This document shows, one piece after another, positions 9,160-17,970 of a DNA stretch of 64,000 bases; within the stretch, counting starts at the first letter, position 1, and the number at the start of each line of letters is the position of its first letter. Source of the stretch: Comamonadaceae bacterium OS-4 (lineage in GTDB: Bacteria; Pseudomonadota; Gammaproteobacteria; Burkholderiales; Burkholderiaceae_C); contig AP026970.1 in the NCBI GenBank assembly GCA_027924025.1, positions 2,130,501-2,194,500 of the forward strand, read 5' to 3'. Under the pieces are notes generated by a model that saw nothing but the letters and a program-made list of their open reading frames with translations, did not search any database and was not told the DNA's origin. The position numbers were made by a program, and so were the translations under genes.

Positions 9160-10761
9160 ATGAAATTCAAACGCAGCAGCATCGTTATGGCCTGCTTAAT
9201 GGCCACAGTAGCAGGCAGCGCAATGGCCTCCAGCCATCGTGAAGCGCCTTTCATCACCACCAGCCCCAAAGTGGATGGCACGGACTTTTATATGTTCCGA
9301 AGCTACGAAGGTGTGGCCGCTAACGGAACCGGGGGTCGCTCTGACTATGTCACCCTGATTGCCAACTACCAACCCCTGCAGACACCGTATGGCGGCCCCA
9401 ACTATTTCTCGATGGATCCGAACGCGCTGTACGAGATCCATATCGACAACAACGGTGACGCCAAAGAAGACTTGACCTTCCAGTTCAAGTTCAACAACAA
9501 GCTCAACAATGTGGGCTTGGATATCGGCAGTGCCAAAAATGTCGCGATTCCCCTCATTCAGGCCGGCACCGTGGCGAACGTCAACGATGCCAACCTCAAC
9601 CTGAACGAGACCTACACCGTCAACGTGGTGCGGGGCGACCGCCGCAAGGGCACCTCTTCGTCGATCGTAAAGGCCAGCGGTGGCAGCGCAACTTTCGAAA
9701 AACCAGTGGACTACATTGGTGAAAAAACACTGGGCAACGCGACCGCATATGAGACATACGCTGGCAAGCACGTTCACTCGATGACGATTCCGGGCTGCAA
9801 CATGCCGGGCAAAGTCTTCGTCGGACAGCGGCAAGAAGGCTTTGCGGTCAACCTGGGCACCGTTTTTGACTTGGTCAATTCGACGACGGACGTTTTGCTG
9901 AACCCCGCCAATAAAGATGCTGTAGGCATGGGTGGTAACCACATCATCCAGAAGTCAAACGTTACCAGTATTGCGATGGAAATCCACAAGAGCTGTCTGA
10001 CTGCCGGCACAGACCCCGTCATCGGCGGCTGGACTACGGCCAGCATGCGCCAAGCCCGCTTGCTCAACGGCAAGCCTGCCTCTGGCCATCAGGCAAGCGA
10101 GAAGGCTGGCGGCGCTTGGGTACAGGTATCCCGCCTAGGTAACCCGCTGGTGAATGAGCTGGTCATTGGTGTGAAAGACAAAGACAAGTTCAATGCCTCC
10201 AAACCACAAGACGACACCCAGTTTTTGACATATGTCACCAACCCCACACTGCCAGCGCTGCTGGGACTGGTGTTAGCGGGTAACGCGACGGCTGTGGCGC
10301 CGACCAATCTGCCCCGTACCGATCTGGCCACTGTCTTCTTGACGGGTATCAATGGCATCAACAAGCCGACCAATGCCACACCTTCCGAGATGCTGCGATT
10401 GGACACCAGCAAGGCCCCTGTGCCCTTTGCTGACCAAAACCGCTTGGGTGTAGCTGGAAATGCTTTGGCAGGCGGCGCTGACAACGCCGGATTCCCGAAT
10501 GGCCGTCGCCCCAAGGACGACGTGGTTGACATCGCCTTGGTCGCGGTCTTGGGTGGCTTGTGCGTGATCAACGGCGACAACAATGCCTTGGGCCTGAACA
10601 GCGTTCCCGGAGTACCCAGCCTGACCTCCCAGTGCAAGCCTTCCAGCGTGCCGCTAGGTGCGAACTCTGCCAATATCCACGACGCAGTGGACCAGGCTAC
10701 CGTGCCGTTCTTGTCCGGCTTCCCGTACCTCAATACGCCAAATCCAGGCGCAAAGAACTAA
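9160..10761 (+). CDS. DUF4331 domain secreted protein
   Basis: 533 residues. The ATG at 9160 starts a Sec signal peptide (MKFKRSSIVMACLMATVAGSAMA, about 23 residues long) with cleavage before SSHREAPFI. The mature N-terminus SSHREAPFITTSPKVDGTDFYMF and the YEIHIDNNGDAKEDLTF block define the DUF4331 family, and the whole chain fits that domain. The DNNGD segment looks able to bind a divalent cation. The biochemical role of the family is unknown to me. It is the first gene of a four-gene cluster with a small lipoprotein, a TPR protein and a HupE/UreJ-like membrane protein, so the location is periplasmic or extracellular. Confidence 0.88.
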   Translation: MKFKRSSIVMACLMATVAGSAMASSHREAPFITTSPKVDGTDFYMFRSYEGVAANGTGGRSDYVTLIANYQPLQTPYGGPNYFSMDPNALYEIHIDNNGDAKEDLTFQFKFNNKLNNVGLDIGSAKNVAIPLIQAGTVANVNDANLNLNETYTVNVVRGDRRKGTSSSIVKASGGSATFEKPVDYIGEKTLGNATAYETYAGKHVHSMTIPGCNMPGKVFVGQRQEGFAVNLGTVFDLVNSTTDVLLNPANKDAVGMGGNHIIQKSNVTSIAMEIHKSCLTAGTDPVIGGWTTASMRQARLLNGKPASGHQASEKAGGAWVQVSRLGNPLVNELVIGVKDKDKFNASKPQDDTQFLTYVTNPTLPALLGLVLAGNATAVAPTNLPRTDLATVFLTGINGINKPTNATPSEMLRLDTSKAPVPFADQNRLGVAGNALAGGADNAGFPNGRRPKDDVVDIALVAVLGGLCVINGDNNALGLNSVPGVPSLTSQCKPSSVPLGANSANIHDAVDQATVPFLSGFPYLNTPNPGAKN

Positions 10762-10767
10762 GGGGAT

Positions 10768-11034
10768 ATGACCATGCGTATCAACAAATGGACAGTACCC
10801 GCTGTGATGGCTCTCGGCTTGCTGGGTGCTTGCGGCGGTGGTAGCAGTGTGGACCCGCTCACCCAGAACGCCCCTGGCGCCGATGTCGTAGCAGGTGTGG
10901 AGTCTCGCACCGCCGTGGTTATTTCGGAAGCTCAGCGCCTCTCGGCGGCGAGCACCAACGACACATCCGAACCTGCAGCGCTGGGCTCGGTCAATCTGGC
11001 TACCAGCGATACCGACGAGCCTGCCGACATTTGA
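10768..11034 (+). CDS. Small lipoprotein of the DUF4331 cluster
   Basis: 88 residues, starting six bases after the DUF4331 stop behind an AAGGGG site (second possible ATG at 10774). A lipoprotein signal ends LLGAC, giving a mature protein of about 65 residues beginning CGGGSSVDP, a flexible Gly/Ser start. The rest is rich in Ser, Thr, Ala and acidic residues (ends TSDTDEPADI) and has no domain that I recognise. Tight spacing suggests translation with the DUF4331 protein, and it may anchor or accompany it. Tandem hairpins follow directly. Confidence 0.75.
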   Translation: MTMRINKWTVPAVMALGLLGACGGGSSVDPLTQNAPGADVVAGVESRTAVVISEAQRLSAASTNDTSEPAALGSVNLATSDTDEPADI

Positions 11035-11057
11035 TGCACTGAGTGCACTCAAACCAC

Positions 11058-11112
11058 CAGGGCACAGCGCACGCTGTGCCCTGCGTCACGGGAACTTCTT
11101 GTTCCCGTTTTC
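11058..11112 (+). terminator. Tandem hairpins, second one an intrinsic terminator
   Basis: Hairpin one has 12-base arms (CAGGGCACAGCG and CGCTGTGCCCTG, 11058-11083). Hairpin two has arms ACGGGAAC and GTTCCCGT (11088-11108) followed by TTT and CATTT. They separate the DUF4331-lipoprotein pair from the TPR-HupE pair, so they may end or attenuate transcription within the cluster. Confidence 0.75.
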
Positions 11113-11154
11113 ATTTCAAGCCACAGCGGGTGTATGAGGTCAGGGAGTCTTCAG

Positions 11155-12288
11155 ATGAACAAGATTTGGTGGGTTTGCCTAGGGGCTATCGCGTCGCTGC
11201 ATGCGGCGCAAGCTGCAGCGCCGATTGCTGCGACGCAGCGTGATCAGGTCATTGAAAAGCTGCCTTTGATCACCAAAAACCGGGCCGCAGGCCAAGCGGC
11301 CACCGTAGCCAAACCTGAGGCTGCAGCGCTGGCAGCGCGCGAGCTGATCACGGCCGCGCGCCAGACGGGCGACACCCGCTACTGGGGCCGTGCCCAAGCC
11401 ATGCTGACGCCTTGGTGGAACAAGCCCGATGCCCCCACCGATCTGATGGTGCTGCAAGCCACTATTCAGCAAGGTCGCCATGAATTCAGCGAGGCCCGCA
11501 GTGTCCTGAAGCGAGCGCTCAAACTCAACCCCGCGCAAGCGCAGGGCTGGCTCAATCTGGCAACGCTTGAGCGGCTCGCCGGCAACTATGCACGTGCGCT
11601 GCAGGCTTGCGAGGCAGTGGGCCAGGCTGGACAATCGCTGTACGCCCAGGCTTGCCAACTAGAAACCCAGTCGCTCCAAGGCAATACCAACGAAGCACGC
11701 GCAGGTCTGCAAACGCTGATTTCTGCTGCCGACAACGCAGCAACCCGCAGCTGGCTCTTGTCGCTCTTGGCAGAAAGCGAAGAACGCGCTGGCAAAGACG
11801 GCGCAGCCCTCAAGGCTTATCAAAGCAGCCTGAAACAAGAATCGGACCTCTACACCAGCATCGCACTGTCTGATTTGCTACTGCGCACCGGAAAACACCA
11901 AGATGCACTCAAGGTTCTAACAGGCCTGCCTGCAACAGACGCAGTCCTGCTCAGGCAAGCAACCGCGAAAAAACGGGCGGGTGACCCGACCTGGGCAGAG
12001 TTACGGCAAACATTGCGCGAGCGGCAGGCCGAGCTCAAGCGGCGCGGCGACAAACTCGAACTCCATGGCCGCGAAGAGGCTTTGGTCGCCCTGTGGCTGG
12101 ATGAAGATTTCGCAAGCGCTGTGACGATGGCCGAGCGCAACCTTGATCTGCAAAAAGAGCCGATTGACTGGTGGGTAGCTATCCAGAGTGCGCGTGCCGC
12201 CAGCGACCTGCCTGCGCTGGCCCGCTTGCGCGGTGAAATGCAGCGCATTGGCATTGTGGATGCACGCATCCAGGGAGAAAAGTCATGA
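11155..12288 (+). CDS. TPR-like periplasmic protein of the DUF4331 cluster
   Basis: 377 residues from the ATG at 11155, preceded by GGGAG. A signal peptide (MNKIWWVCLGAIASLHAAQAA) is followed by helical repeats; the clearest TPR units cover about 105-175 (HEFSEARSVLKRALKLNPAQAQGWLNLATLERLAGNYARAL) and about 210-290. It is a likely protein-protein scaffold. Its stop overlaps the ATG of the next gene by four bases (ATGA), so it is translationally coupled to the HupE/UreJ-like protein. No enzymatic motif is visible. Confidence 0.75.
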   Translation: MNKIWWVCLGAIASLHAAQAAAPIAATQRDQVIEKLPLITKNRAAGQAATVAKPEAAALAARELITAARQTGDTRYWGRAQAMLTPWWNKPDAPTDLMVLQATIQQGRHEFSEARSVLKRALKLNPAQAQGWLNLATLERLAGNYARALQACEAVGQAGQSLYAQACQLETQSLQGNTNEARAGLQTLISAADNAATRSWLLSLLAESEERAGKDGAALKAYQSSLKQESDLYTSIALSDLLLRTGKHQDALKVLTGLPATDAVLLRQATAKKRAGDPTWAELRQTLRERQAELKRRGDKLELHGREEALVALWLDEDFASAVTMAERNLDLQKEPIDWWVAIQSARAASDLPALARLRGEMQRIGIVDARIQGEKS

Positions 12289-13406
12289 AGCACTTGGTCG
12301 CTTTTTTGTGCAGTGCACTCATGGCACTACCCGCCTTGGCGCACAAGGGTAGCGATGCCTACCTCGAGGTCAAGCAGACCGCTGATCAAGTGACACTGCA
12401 GCTGGCAGTGGCTATCAAAGACCTGGATGTCGTTTTACCCGTGGACGCCAATGCAGACGGGCTCGTCACCTTCGGTGAAGTACAAGACGCCACGCCTGCG
12501 GTGGAAGCTCTGATCCAAAGCAAGGCATTGATCCAGAGTGCCAACGGCAGCTGCCCGCTGCAATGGCGATATGCAGGTCTGGAGCGTTACAGCGACGGGG
12601 CTTATATCAAGCTCCAGAGCACAGCCAGCTGTGCAGCGCTGGAAAGCATCCGCTACACGCTCTTCAAAACCGAAGACGAAAACCACCGGCTGCTCGTGAG
12701 CGGTAATGTCAATGGGCGTGACCTGCTGACGACCGCGTCCCCGCAGCAAGCCGAACCCATCATGCTGGTGAGTCGGAATGCAGCGAATCAAGCAGCACCT
12801 ACCGGCGTGGGCCAGACGGTGCTGAGCTACTTTGGCTTGGGCATGCACCACCTGCTGGAAGGTTATGACCACCTCGCCTTTCTGCTTGCGCTGGTTTTGC
12901 CACTGCAGCTTGTACTCGGCCGCAAAGCTGCGGCGGGCCAGCTCGCAGATACCCGGCCGTGGTGGGCTTTGCTGTGCACTGTGACGGCCTTCACGGTGGG
13001 ACACTCCATCACGCTGGTGTTGGCGAGTTTGGGTATCACCTCCGCATCACCAGAATGGGTGGAGCCCGTGATTGCCGCCTCGATCGGCGTGACGGCACTG
13101 CTGAACGTGTTTCCTGTCAAAGTGCTCAGCCCCTGGCGGCTTGCATTGGGCTTTGGGTTGATTCATGGCTACGGGTTTGCGGGCCTGCTGACTGAAGCGG
13201 CAGCACCTTCGGCGCTCTTGGGCTGGGCCTTGTTTGGATTCAATCTCGGGGTCGAAGCCGGGCAACTACTGGCTGTGTCACTGTGGGTGGCAGTGTCCCA
13301 ACTCTTTGTGCGCCAGGCTTGGTATGGCAGCGTAGTGGTGCGCGGCGGGTCTATCGCATTGTTTGCACTGGCCGCTTACTGGGTCTGGGAACGGGTTTTC
13401 GCCTGA
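12285..13406 (+). CDS. HupE/UreJ-like membrane protein with an N-terminal EF-hand-like loop
   Basis: 373 residues. A signal peptide ends ALAHKG, followed by an exported domain of about 150 residues, then about seven membrane helices from about 180. The membrane half has histidines in GMHHLLEGYDHLAF, VGHSIT and IHGYGFAG and matches the HupE/UreJ_2 type. Residues 54-65 (DANADGLVTFGE) form a complete 12-residue EF-hand loop. HupE and UreJ proteins are linked to nickel supply; the substrate of this subfamily is not established. The start overlaps the TPR gene (ATGA). A transporter or receptor for a metal or secreted partner is an inference. Confidence 0.78.
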   Translation: MKHLVAFLCSALMALPALAHKGSDAYLEVKQTADQVTLQLAVAIKDLDVVLPVDANADGLVTFGEVQDATPAVEALIQSKALIQSANGSCPLQWRYAGLERYSDGAYIKLQSTASCAALESIRYTLFKTEDENHRLLVSGNVNGRDLLTTASPQQAEPIMLVSRNAANQAAPTGVGQTVLSYFGLGMHHLLEGYDHLAFLLALVLPLQLVLGRKAAAGQLADTRPWWALLCTVTAFTVGHSITLVLASLGITSASPEWVEPVIAASIGVTALLNVFPVKVLSPWRLALGFGLIHGYGFAGLLTEAAAPSALLGWALFGFNLGVEAGQLLAVSLWVAVSQLFVRQAWYGSVVVRGGSIALFALAAYWVWERVFA

Positions 13407-13411
13407 CCCAT

Positions 13412-13447
13412 AAAAAAGCTGCGCAGACCTTGCAGGATCTGCGCAGC
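13412..13447 (-). terminator. Intrinsic terminator of the aspartokinase gene
   Basis: Arms GCTGCGCAGA and TCTGCGCAGC (13418-13447) are preceded on the plus strand by six A, giving a T tract on the minus strand after the aspartokinase stop. It also lies just after the convergent HupE-like gene and may serve both. It forms part of a member of the dispersed repeat family described at 13450. Confidence 0.75.
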
Positions 13448-13449
13448 TC

Positions 13450-13468
13450 GCTATCTAATTTATAGCAA
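13450..13468 (-). repeat. Dispersed repeat member (terminator-type)
   Basis: On the minus strand, TTGCTATAAATTAGATAGC is followed by GAGCTGCGCAGATCCTGC, which leads into the hairpin at 13412-13447. The layout GCTAT, spacer, ATAGC, GCGC AGA CTGC recurs at 30455, 32011, 33684, 40073, 45217 and 53909. Confidence 0.5.
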
Positions 13469-13480
13469 ATTAAAAATGAA

Positions 13481-14902
13481 TTAGACCCGGGGTACTGGCG
13501 TACCCGAGTTGACACACAGCGCCATGTTGAGCGCAATCACGGCGGTTTTGTAGTCCGCACGCTCGATCACGAACTGCATGTTCACCTGGCGCAGGGTTTG
13601 CGACACGCAGTTCACGTTGACCTGTGCGTCCGCCAATGCCTGGGCTGCTTTGGCCAGCACACCGGGAATGCCAATGTTGGAGCCGATGGTGCACACAATT
13701 GCGCTGGGCTTTACCGTAACCACTTGGTACAGCTCTTCCAGTTCGGCCACGAGTTCGGGCGTGACCTGGTTGTCCCACACCAAGTGGGCGATGGAGTTGG
13801 CGTTGGTGGCTTTCAGGATGTAGCTGATGTCGTGCTTGCAGAACACTTGCATCAAGCTGGCGTCAAAGCCGACCGTGCCCACCATGCTGGGGTCATGGAT
13901 CTCAATCAGCGTCACCTTGTCAGTGCCGGTCACGATCTCCACACGTGCGCGCTCACCCACGAAGTCTTTGGTGATCAAGGTGCCGGGGTGGTCGGGCTCA
14001 AACGTGTTTTTCAGGCGGATCGGGATACCGGCAAGTTCCATCGGCTTGGCCGCCTTGGGGTGGATGGCTTCCATGCCCACGTCGGCCAGCTGGTCGGCTA
14101 CGTCGTAGTTGGTGGCACCCACCACGATGGCGTTTTCCAGACCCACCAGGTTGGGGTCGGCAGACGACAGGTGGAATTCTTTGTGGATCACCGCTTCCGC
14201 GGGGCGCACTTCTACTGCGATCTTGCTGAAAGTGACCTCGGAGTAGCCGCGGTCGAACTCGCGCATGATGCCTTCAGTGCCCTTGGTGTAGCCGGTGGCC
14301 ACGATCACGCTGTTGGCCAGGTCCAGGTCCTTGAAACTGTGAGCGATGCGCTCATCAATGCTCCAGGCTTCGTTGTCGTCGAAACCGGCCAGGTCCATCA
14401 GGACCGCGTTCACGCCATTGGCCTTGAGGATTTCCACCGAGTTGAACGCGCTGTGCGATTCGCCGATGGAGGCCAGCACTTCGCGGGCGGCCAGCAGTAC
14501 GTCCTTGCGGCTCAGGTAGCCGCTGGCCAGCACATGGTGCATGGCGCCCAGGTATTCGCGGGCCTGGGCAATGCGCTGGTCGATAAACGCATCGGCCACT
14601 GCCAGTGGCAAACCGATGTCGGCATAGCCGGCATTGAGCTTTTTCAGGCTGACGGCCAGGCCGGTCAATGCGTCTTGGTAACCCTTGCCCTCGGCAAACA
14701 GGGCATAAATGCCGCGCTCGCCGGTCTTCTTGTGCTCCAGCAACTGGTTGGTCACGCCGGAATAGGCAGACACCACGTAAATGCGGCCGTAAATGCGTTG
14801 GGGGTCATGCAGAACGATGTGGCGCAGCACATCACCAAAAGCGGTCATCGAGGTGCCGCCGATTTTCTCGACAGAGATCTTGGAAGAATTTACGTCTGAC
14901 AT
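13481..14902 (-). CDS. Aspartate kinase, ectoine-cluster (Ask_Ect) type
   Basis: 473 residues from the ATG at 14902; an in-frame TTG at 14923 is a weaker start. The N-terminal block VEKIGGTSM and the segment VSAYSGVTNQLLEHKKTGERG are typical of the aspartokinase subgroup often found in ectoine operons. Two ACT-like regions occupy the C-terminus (from about 335). The enzyme phosphorylates aspartate as the first step to lysine, threonine, methionine or ectoine. No ectoine genes are present, so here it may supply general amino acid synthesis or act in a less feedback-sensitive role. Transcribed alone. Confidence 0.85.
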   Translation of the reverse strand: MSDVNSSKISVEKIGGTSMTAFGDVLRHIVLHDPQRIYGRIYVVSAYSGVTNQLLEHKKTGERGIYALFAEGKGYQDALTGLAVSLKKLNAGYADIGLPLAVADAFIDQRIAQAREYLGAMHHVLASGYLSRKDVLLAAREVLASIGESHSAFNSVEILKANGVNAVLMDLAGFDDNEAWSIDERIAHSFKDLDLANSVIVATGYTKGTEGIMREFDRGYSEVTFSKIAVEVRPAEAVIHKEFHLSSADPNLVGLENAIVVGATNYDVADQLADVGMEAIHPKAAKPMELAGIPIRLKNTFEPDHPGTLITKDFVGERARVEIVTGTDKVTLIEIHDPSMVGTVGFDASLMQVFCKHDISYILKATNANSIAHLVWDNQVTPELVAELEELYQVVTVKPSAIVCTIGSNIGIPGVLAKAAQALADAQVNVNCVSQTLRQVNMQFVIERADYKTAVIALNMALCVNSGTPVPRV

Positions 14903-15086
14903 GGACAAGCTGGGGGTGGGCAAAAGATGAAACCGGCCGTTCGGGGTGAATGCCAGTGGGCCGAGTGCGAAAAGCCCTCTATTTTCGCCTACTTTGCGAG
15001 AGCCGGGCTCTCAGGCGCGATATGGGCGACAAGGCGACCGAAGTTTTTCAGATGACGTGGCGAAAGAGCAGGCTGCTCAAGCCATG

Positions 15087-15108
15087 AAAAACGGGATTGG
15101 CACCCGTT
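15087..15108 (-). terminator. Intrinsic terminator of the GGDEF-EAL gene
   Basis: Minus-strand arms AACGGG and CCCGTT are followed by TTT. The hairpin overlaps the TAA stop of the gene at 15107-15109. Confidence 0.6.
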
Positions 15109-17839
15109 AAATGAGAGGTGCCTGTGGCAGCCTCGGATGGCGCATGACCCGCGCCATCGCACTGGCGCTCACGGGGCGGCTGAAATAAAAGCCTTGAAAA
15201 CCGTTGCACCCCAGCTCCATCAACAACGCGCAGTGCGCTTGGGTCTCTACGCCCTCTGCGATGACTCTCAGGCCCAGTGTTTCCGCCAGCACAATCACCA
15301 TGCGGGCGATGGCCGCGTCGTTGGGGTCGTCCAACACGTCGCGCACAAAGCTTTGGTCGATCTTGATCTGGTCAAAGGGCAACTGTTTGAGATAGGCCAG
15401 CGAGGAGTAGCCCGTGCCGAAATCGTCCAGAGCAAAACCCAGCCCATGCGCTTTGAGCAGCTTCATTTTGGAAATCACCAAATCGACGCCTTCAATCAGC
15501 ATGCTTTCGGTTAACTCCAGCTTGAGGCGCTGGGGATTGACGCCCGTTTCTTGCAAGATCTTTAGCACGACAGGCACAAACTCCGGATCGCGAAATTGCC
15601 GGGCGCTGACATTCACCGCCAACTCCAGGGACTCCAGGTCGGGCTGATCGGCCCACTGCCGCAGCTGTTCACATGCGCTACGGATGATCCACTCCCCCAG
15701 CGGCAGTATCAGCCCACTGCTTTCTGCAACTGGAATGAAGTCGACCGGCGAAATCAGCCCACGCTGCGGGTGCTCCCAGCGCGCCAACACTTCAGCGCCG
15801 ATGATCCGGCCGCGTTCATCGACCTGAGGTTGGTAGAGCAAAAAGAACTCCGACCCGCCCAAAGCGGAGCGCAAGTCCGTCTCCAACTGCAGCCGGGCAG
15901 AAACAGCGGCTTGCATCATGGGATCAAAAAACCGAACCGTGTTTCGGCCCGCCGCCTTGGCCTGGTACATGGCCGTATCCGCCCGCTTGAGCGGCTCTTC
16001 CGTGTCTTCCAGCCGGTCGCCGAACAAGGTCACCCCAATGCTGGGCGTGTTATGGAACTGGATTTCACCAATTTCGTAACTGCGGTCAAGCTCCACCAGA
16101 ATTTTTCCCGCGATGGCCTCGGCTTGTCGGGCTGCCAGCAAGGCGTCACCCGCGAGCTCACTTAGCAAAATCACGAACTCATCGCCTCCCAAACGCGACA
16201 CCGTATCGCCATCACGGACCGCGCCAACCAGGCGCTCTGCAACCTGCCGCAACAACTGGTCTCCCTTGTTGTGTCCGTAGGTGTCGTTCAGTGTTTTGAA
16301 ATTGTCGAGATCAATGAACAACAACGCCCCCAATCGCTGGTTGCGCTGGGCCGTTGCCAGCGCCAGCTCCAGCCGGTTGAGCAACAGTCTGCGGTTCGGC
16401 AACCCTGTCAGCGCGTCAAAAAATGCCAAGCTGTGTATCTGCGCCTCGGCCGCCTTGCGCTCGGTGATGTCGGTCACAAAAGCCAATATGCAAGGAACGC
16501 CACTGTGCTCAATGATTTCGCCCGAGATACTGACTTTGCGGATGTCGCCATTTCTGTGCACCCAGGTCGTCTCGTAGTCCACCACACTGCCCCTGGCCTT
16601 CAGTGCCCGCAGCCACTGGACCCGCATCTCGCGCTCCGGCCAGAAGCCCATTTCCAGCGCGGTCTTGCCCAACAACTCGGCACGGCTCCAGCCGAAGTCA
16701 CGCTGGTATTTCTCGTTGGCCTCGATGAATCGCCCTTCCGCCAATGTCGCAATCGAGGCTGCCACCGGACTGGATTGAAACGCGGTCGCGAATTTTTGCT
16801 CCGACTGCCGCAAGTTCAGCTCCACCAATTTACGGGTGTGAATGTCTTGGGTGGTACCGGTCACCCGGAACACAGCACCCCGGTCATCCCGTTCAAACCG
16901 CGCTTTTTGCAGTACCCAATGCGACTCCCCGTGCACCCTCACCTGGTGCTCAGACTCAAAGGTGGGCTGGCTCCGGGCAGCGTCACGCCAAAGGCCAAAG
17001 ACAGACTCACGCTCATCGACCGGTATCAGGTCCAAGAACGAATCACGGCTCAACGTAGCGCCATTCGGCAATCCGAAAATCCGGCAGGCCTCATCGGACA
17101 ACTGCATGGTGTCGGACGCAACCGTGTACACCCAGCTCCCGACTTGGGCTTGCGCTTGCGCTTGGTGCAACTCCAACTTTGCAAACTCCAAATCACGACT
17201 TCGCAGAGCGATCCGGATGTTGGTGAGGTCCAGATCATGCAATCTGCGCTGGTAGGCCAAGACCAGAAAATGCACCAAAACCGCCGCCATCAAAAACACG
17301 CAAATCTGCACCATCGCATGCAGCCAAGGGGGGGAGTCGGCGGACTGTGGCAGCCACCCGCCTTTTGTGGCGACGACAGTGATGATGGTGACCCCCGCCG
17401 TCAGTGCCGCGACGATAAGCGCGACGCGCGTGCTGATCAGCCAACCGAGCATGAAAATGATCAGAGGAAATACGAACTGGACTGGAGCGGTAACCCCGCC
17501 GCCCACAAACATCATCAAGGCAACGTAACACCACATGCCTACGCCCAGTGCGGTAACCGTGGTCTGCAACCTCTTCTGCCACAAGAAAAACCAGCCCGCA
17601 GCGCCCACTAGCAAGATAGTGCTGGTGCGCAGCGCTGCGCTAGTGCCGTTGGGGATGAAGAGGTAGATTGCCGCAGTAACCAGTACACCACTCAGAAAGA
17701 TGGCGACCACTGCGGCTTTGAGGAACGAAAAAGAAGGCTCCCAAGTAACGGGTCGGTAGACCTCTTCGTCACTCCTGCTGTCCGGCCTGAGATGCGGGGC
17801 AATCTTTGGTTCCATCGTTGACTGCATCATAGCTGCCAC
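15107..17839 (-). CDS. Membrane PAS-PAS-GGDEF-EAL cyclic-di-GMP protein
   Basis: 910 residues. Five or six membrane helices (about 35-205) form the input region, followed by two PAS domains (about 230-340 and 350-465). The diguanylate cyclase domain keeps an intact GGDEF (551-555, in RLGGDEFVIL). The phosphodiesterase domain has EVL in place of EAL (683-685, in GAEVLARW), a common active variant, with later motifs such as DDFGTGYSSLAYL. Both synthesis and breakdown of cyclic-di-GMP are therefore possible, set by a membrane or PAS signal. Alternative starts lie a few codons downstream (17815). Single gene with its own terminator; its target is unknown. Confidence 0.93.
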   Translation of the reverse strand: MAAMMQSTMEPKIAPHLRPDSRSDEEVYRPVTWEPSFSFLKAAVVAIFLSGVLVTAAIYLFIPNGTSAALRTSTILLVGAAGWFFLWQKRLQTTVTALGVGMWCYVALMMFVGGGVTAPVQFVFPLIIFMLGWLISTRVALIVAALTAGVTIITVVATKGGWLPQSADSPPWLHAMVQICVFLMAAVLVHFLVLAYQRRLHDLDLTNIRIALRSRDLEFAKLELHQAQAQAQVGSWVYTVASDTMQLSDEACRIFGLPNGATLSRDSFLDLIPVDERESVFGLWRDAARSQPTFESEHQVRVHGESHWVLQKARFERDDRGAVFRVTGTTQDIHTRKLVELNLRQSEQKFATAFQSSPVAASIATLAEGRFIEANEKYQRDFGWSRAELLGKTALEMGFWPEREMRVQWLRALKARGSVVDYETTWVHRNGDIRKVSISGEIIEHSGVPCILAFVTDITERKAAEAQIHSLAFFDALTGLPNRRLLLNRLELALATAQRNQRLGALLFIDLDNFKTLNDTYGHNKGDQLLRQVAERLVGAVRDGDTVSRLGGDEFVILLSELAGDALLAARQAEAIAGKILVELDRSYEIGEIQFHNTPSIGVTLFGDRLEDTEEPLKRADTAMYQAKAAGRNTVRFFDPMMQAAVSARLQLETDLRSALGGSEFFLLYQPQVDERGRIIGAEVLARWEHPQRGLISPVDFIPVAESSGLILPLGEWIIRSACEQLRQWADQPDLESLELAVNVSARQFRDPEFVPVVLKILQETGVNPQRLKLELTESMLIEGVDLVISKMKLLKAHGLGFALDDFGTGYSSLAYLKQLPFDQIKIDQSFVRDVLDDPNDAAIARMVIVLAETLGLRVIAEGVETQAHCALLMELGCNGFQGFYFSRPVSASAMARVMRHPRLPQAPLI

Positions 17840-17970
17840 AGAAAGATCCTGACTGCAATGTTGCGCTGCCAGAGCCCGACACGCGGGTTACCCGAATCGC
17901 CCGTCACATCACGCTGTGTGGCGAGCAGCTCCATTCCTCCGCTCGGCGGCGCTTGTGGCACAGTCAGCGC

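Noticed and set aside
13598..14899. A 433-codon plus-strand frame opposite the aspartokinase
   Set aside because: Antisense shadow of a conserved enzyme.
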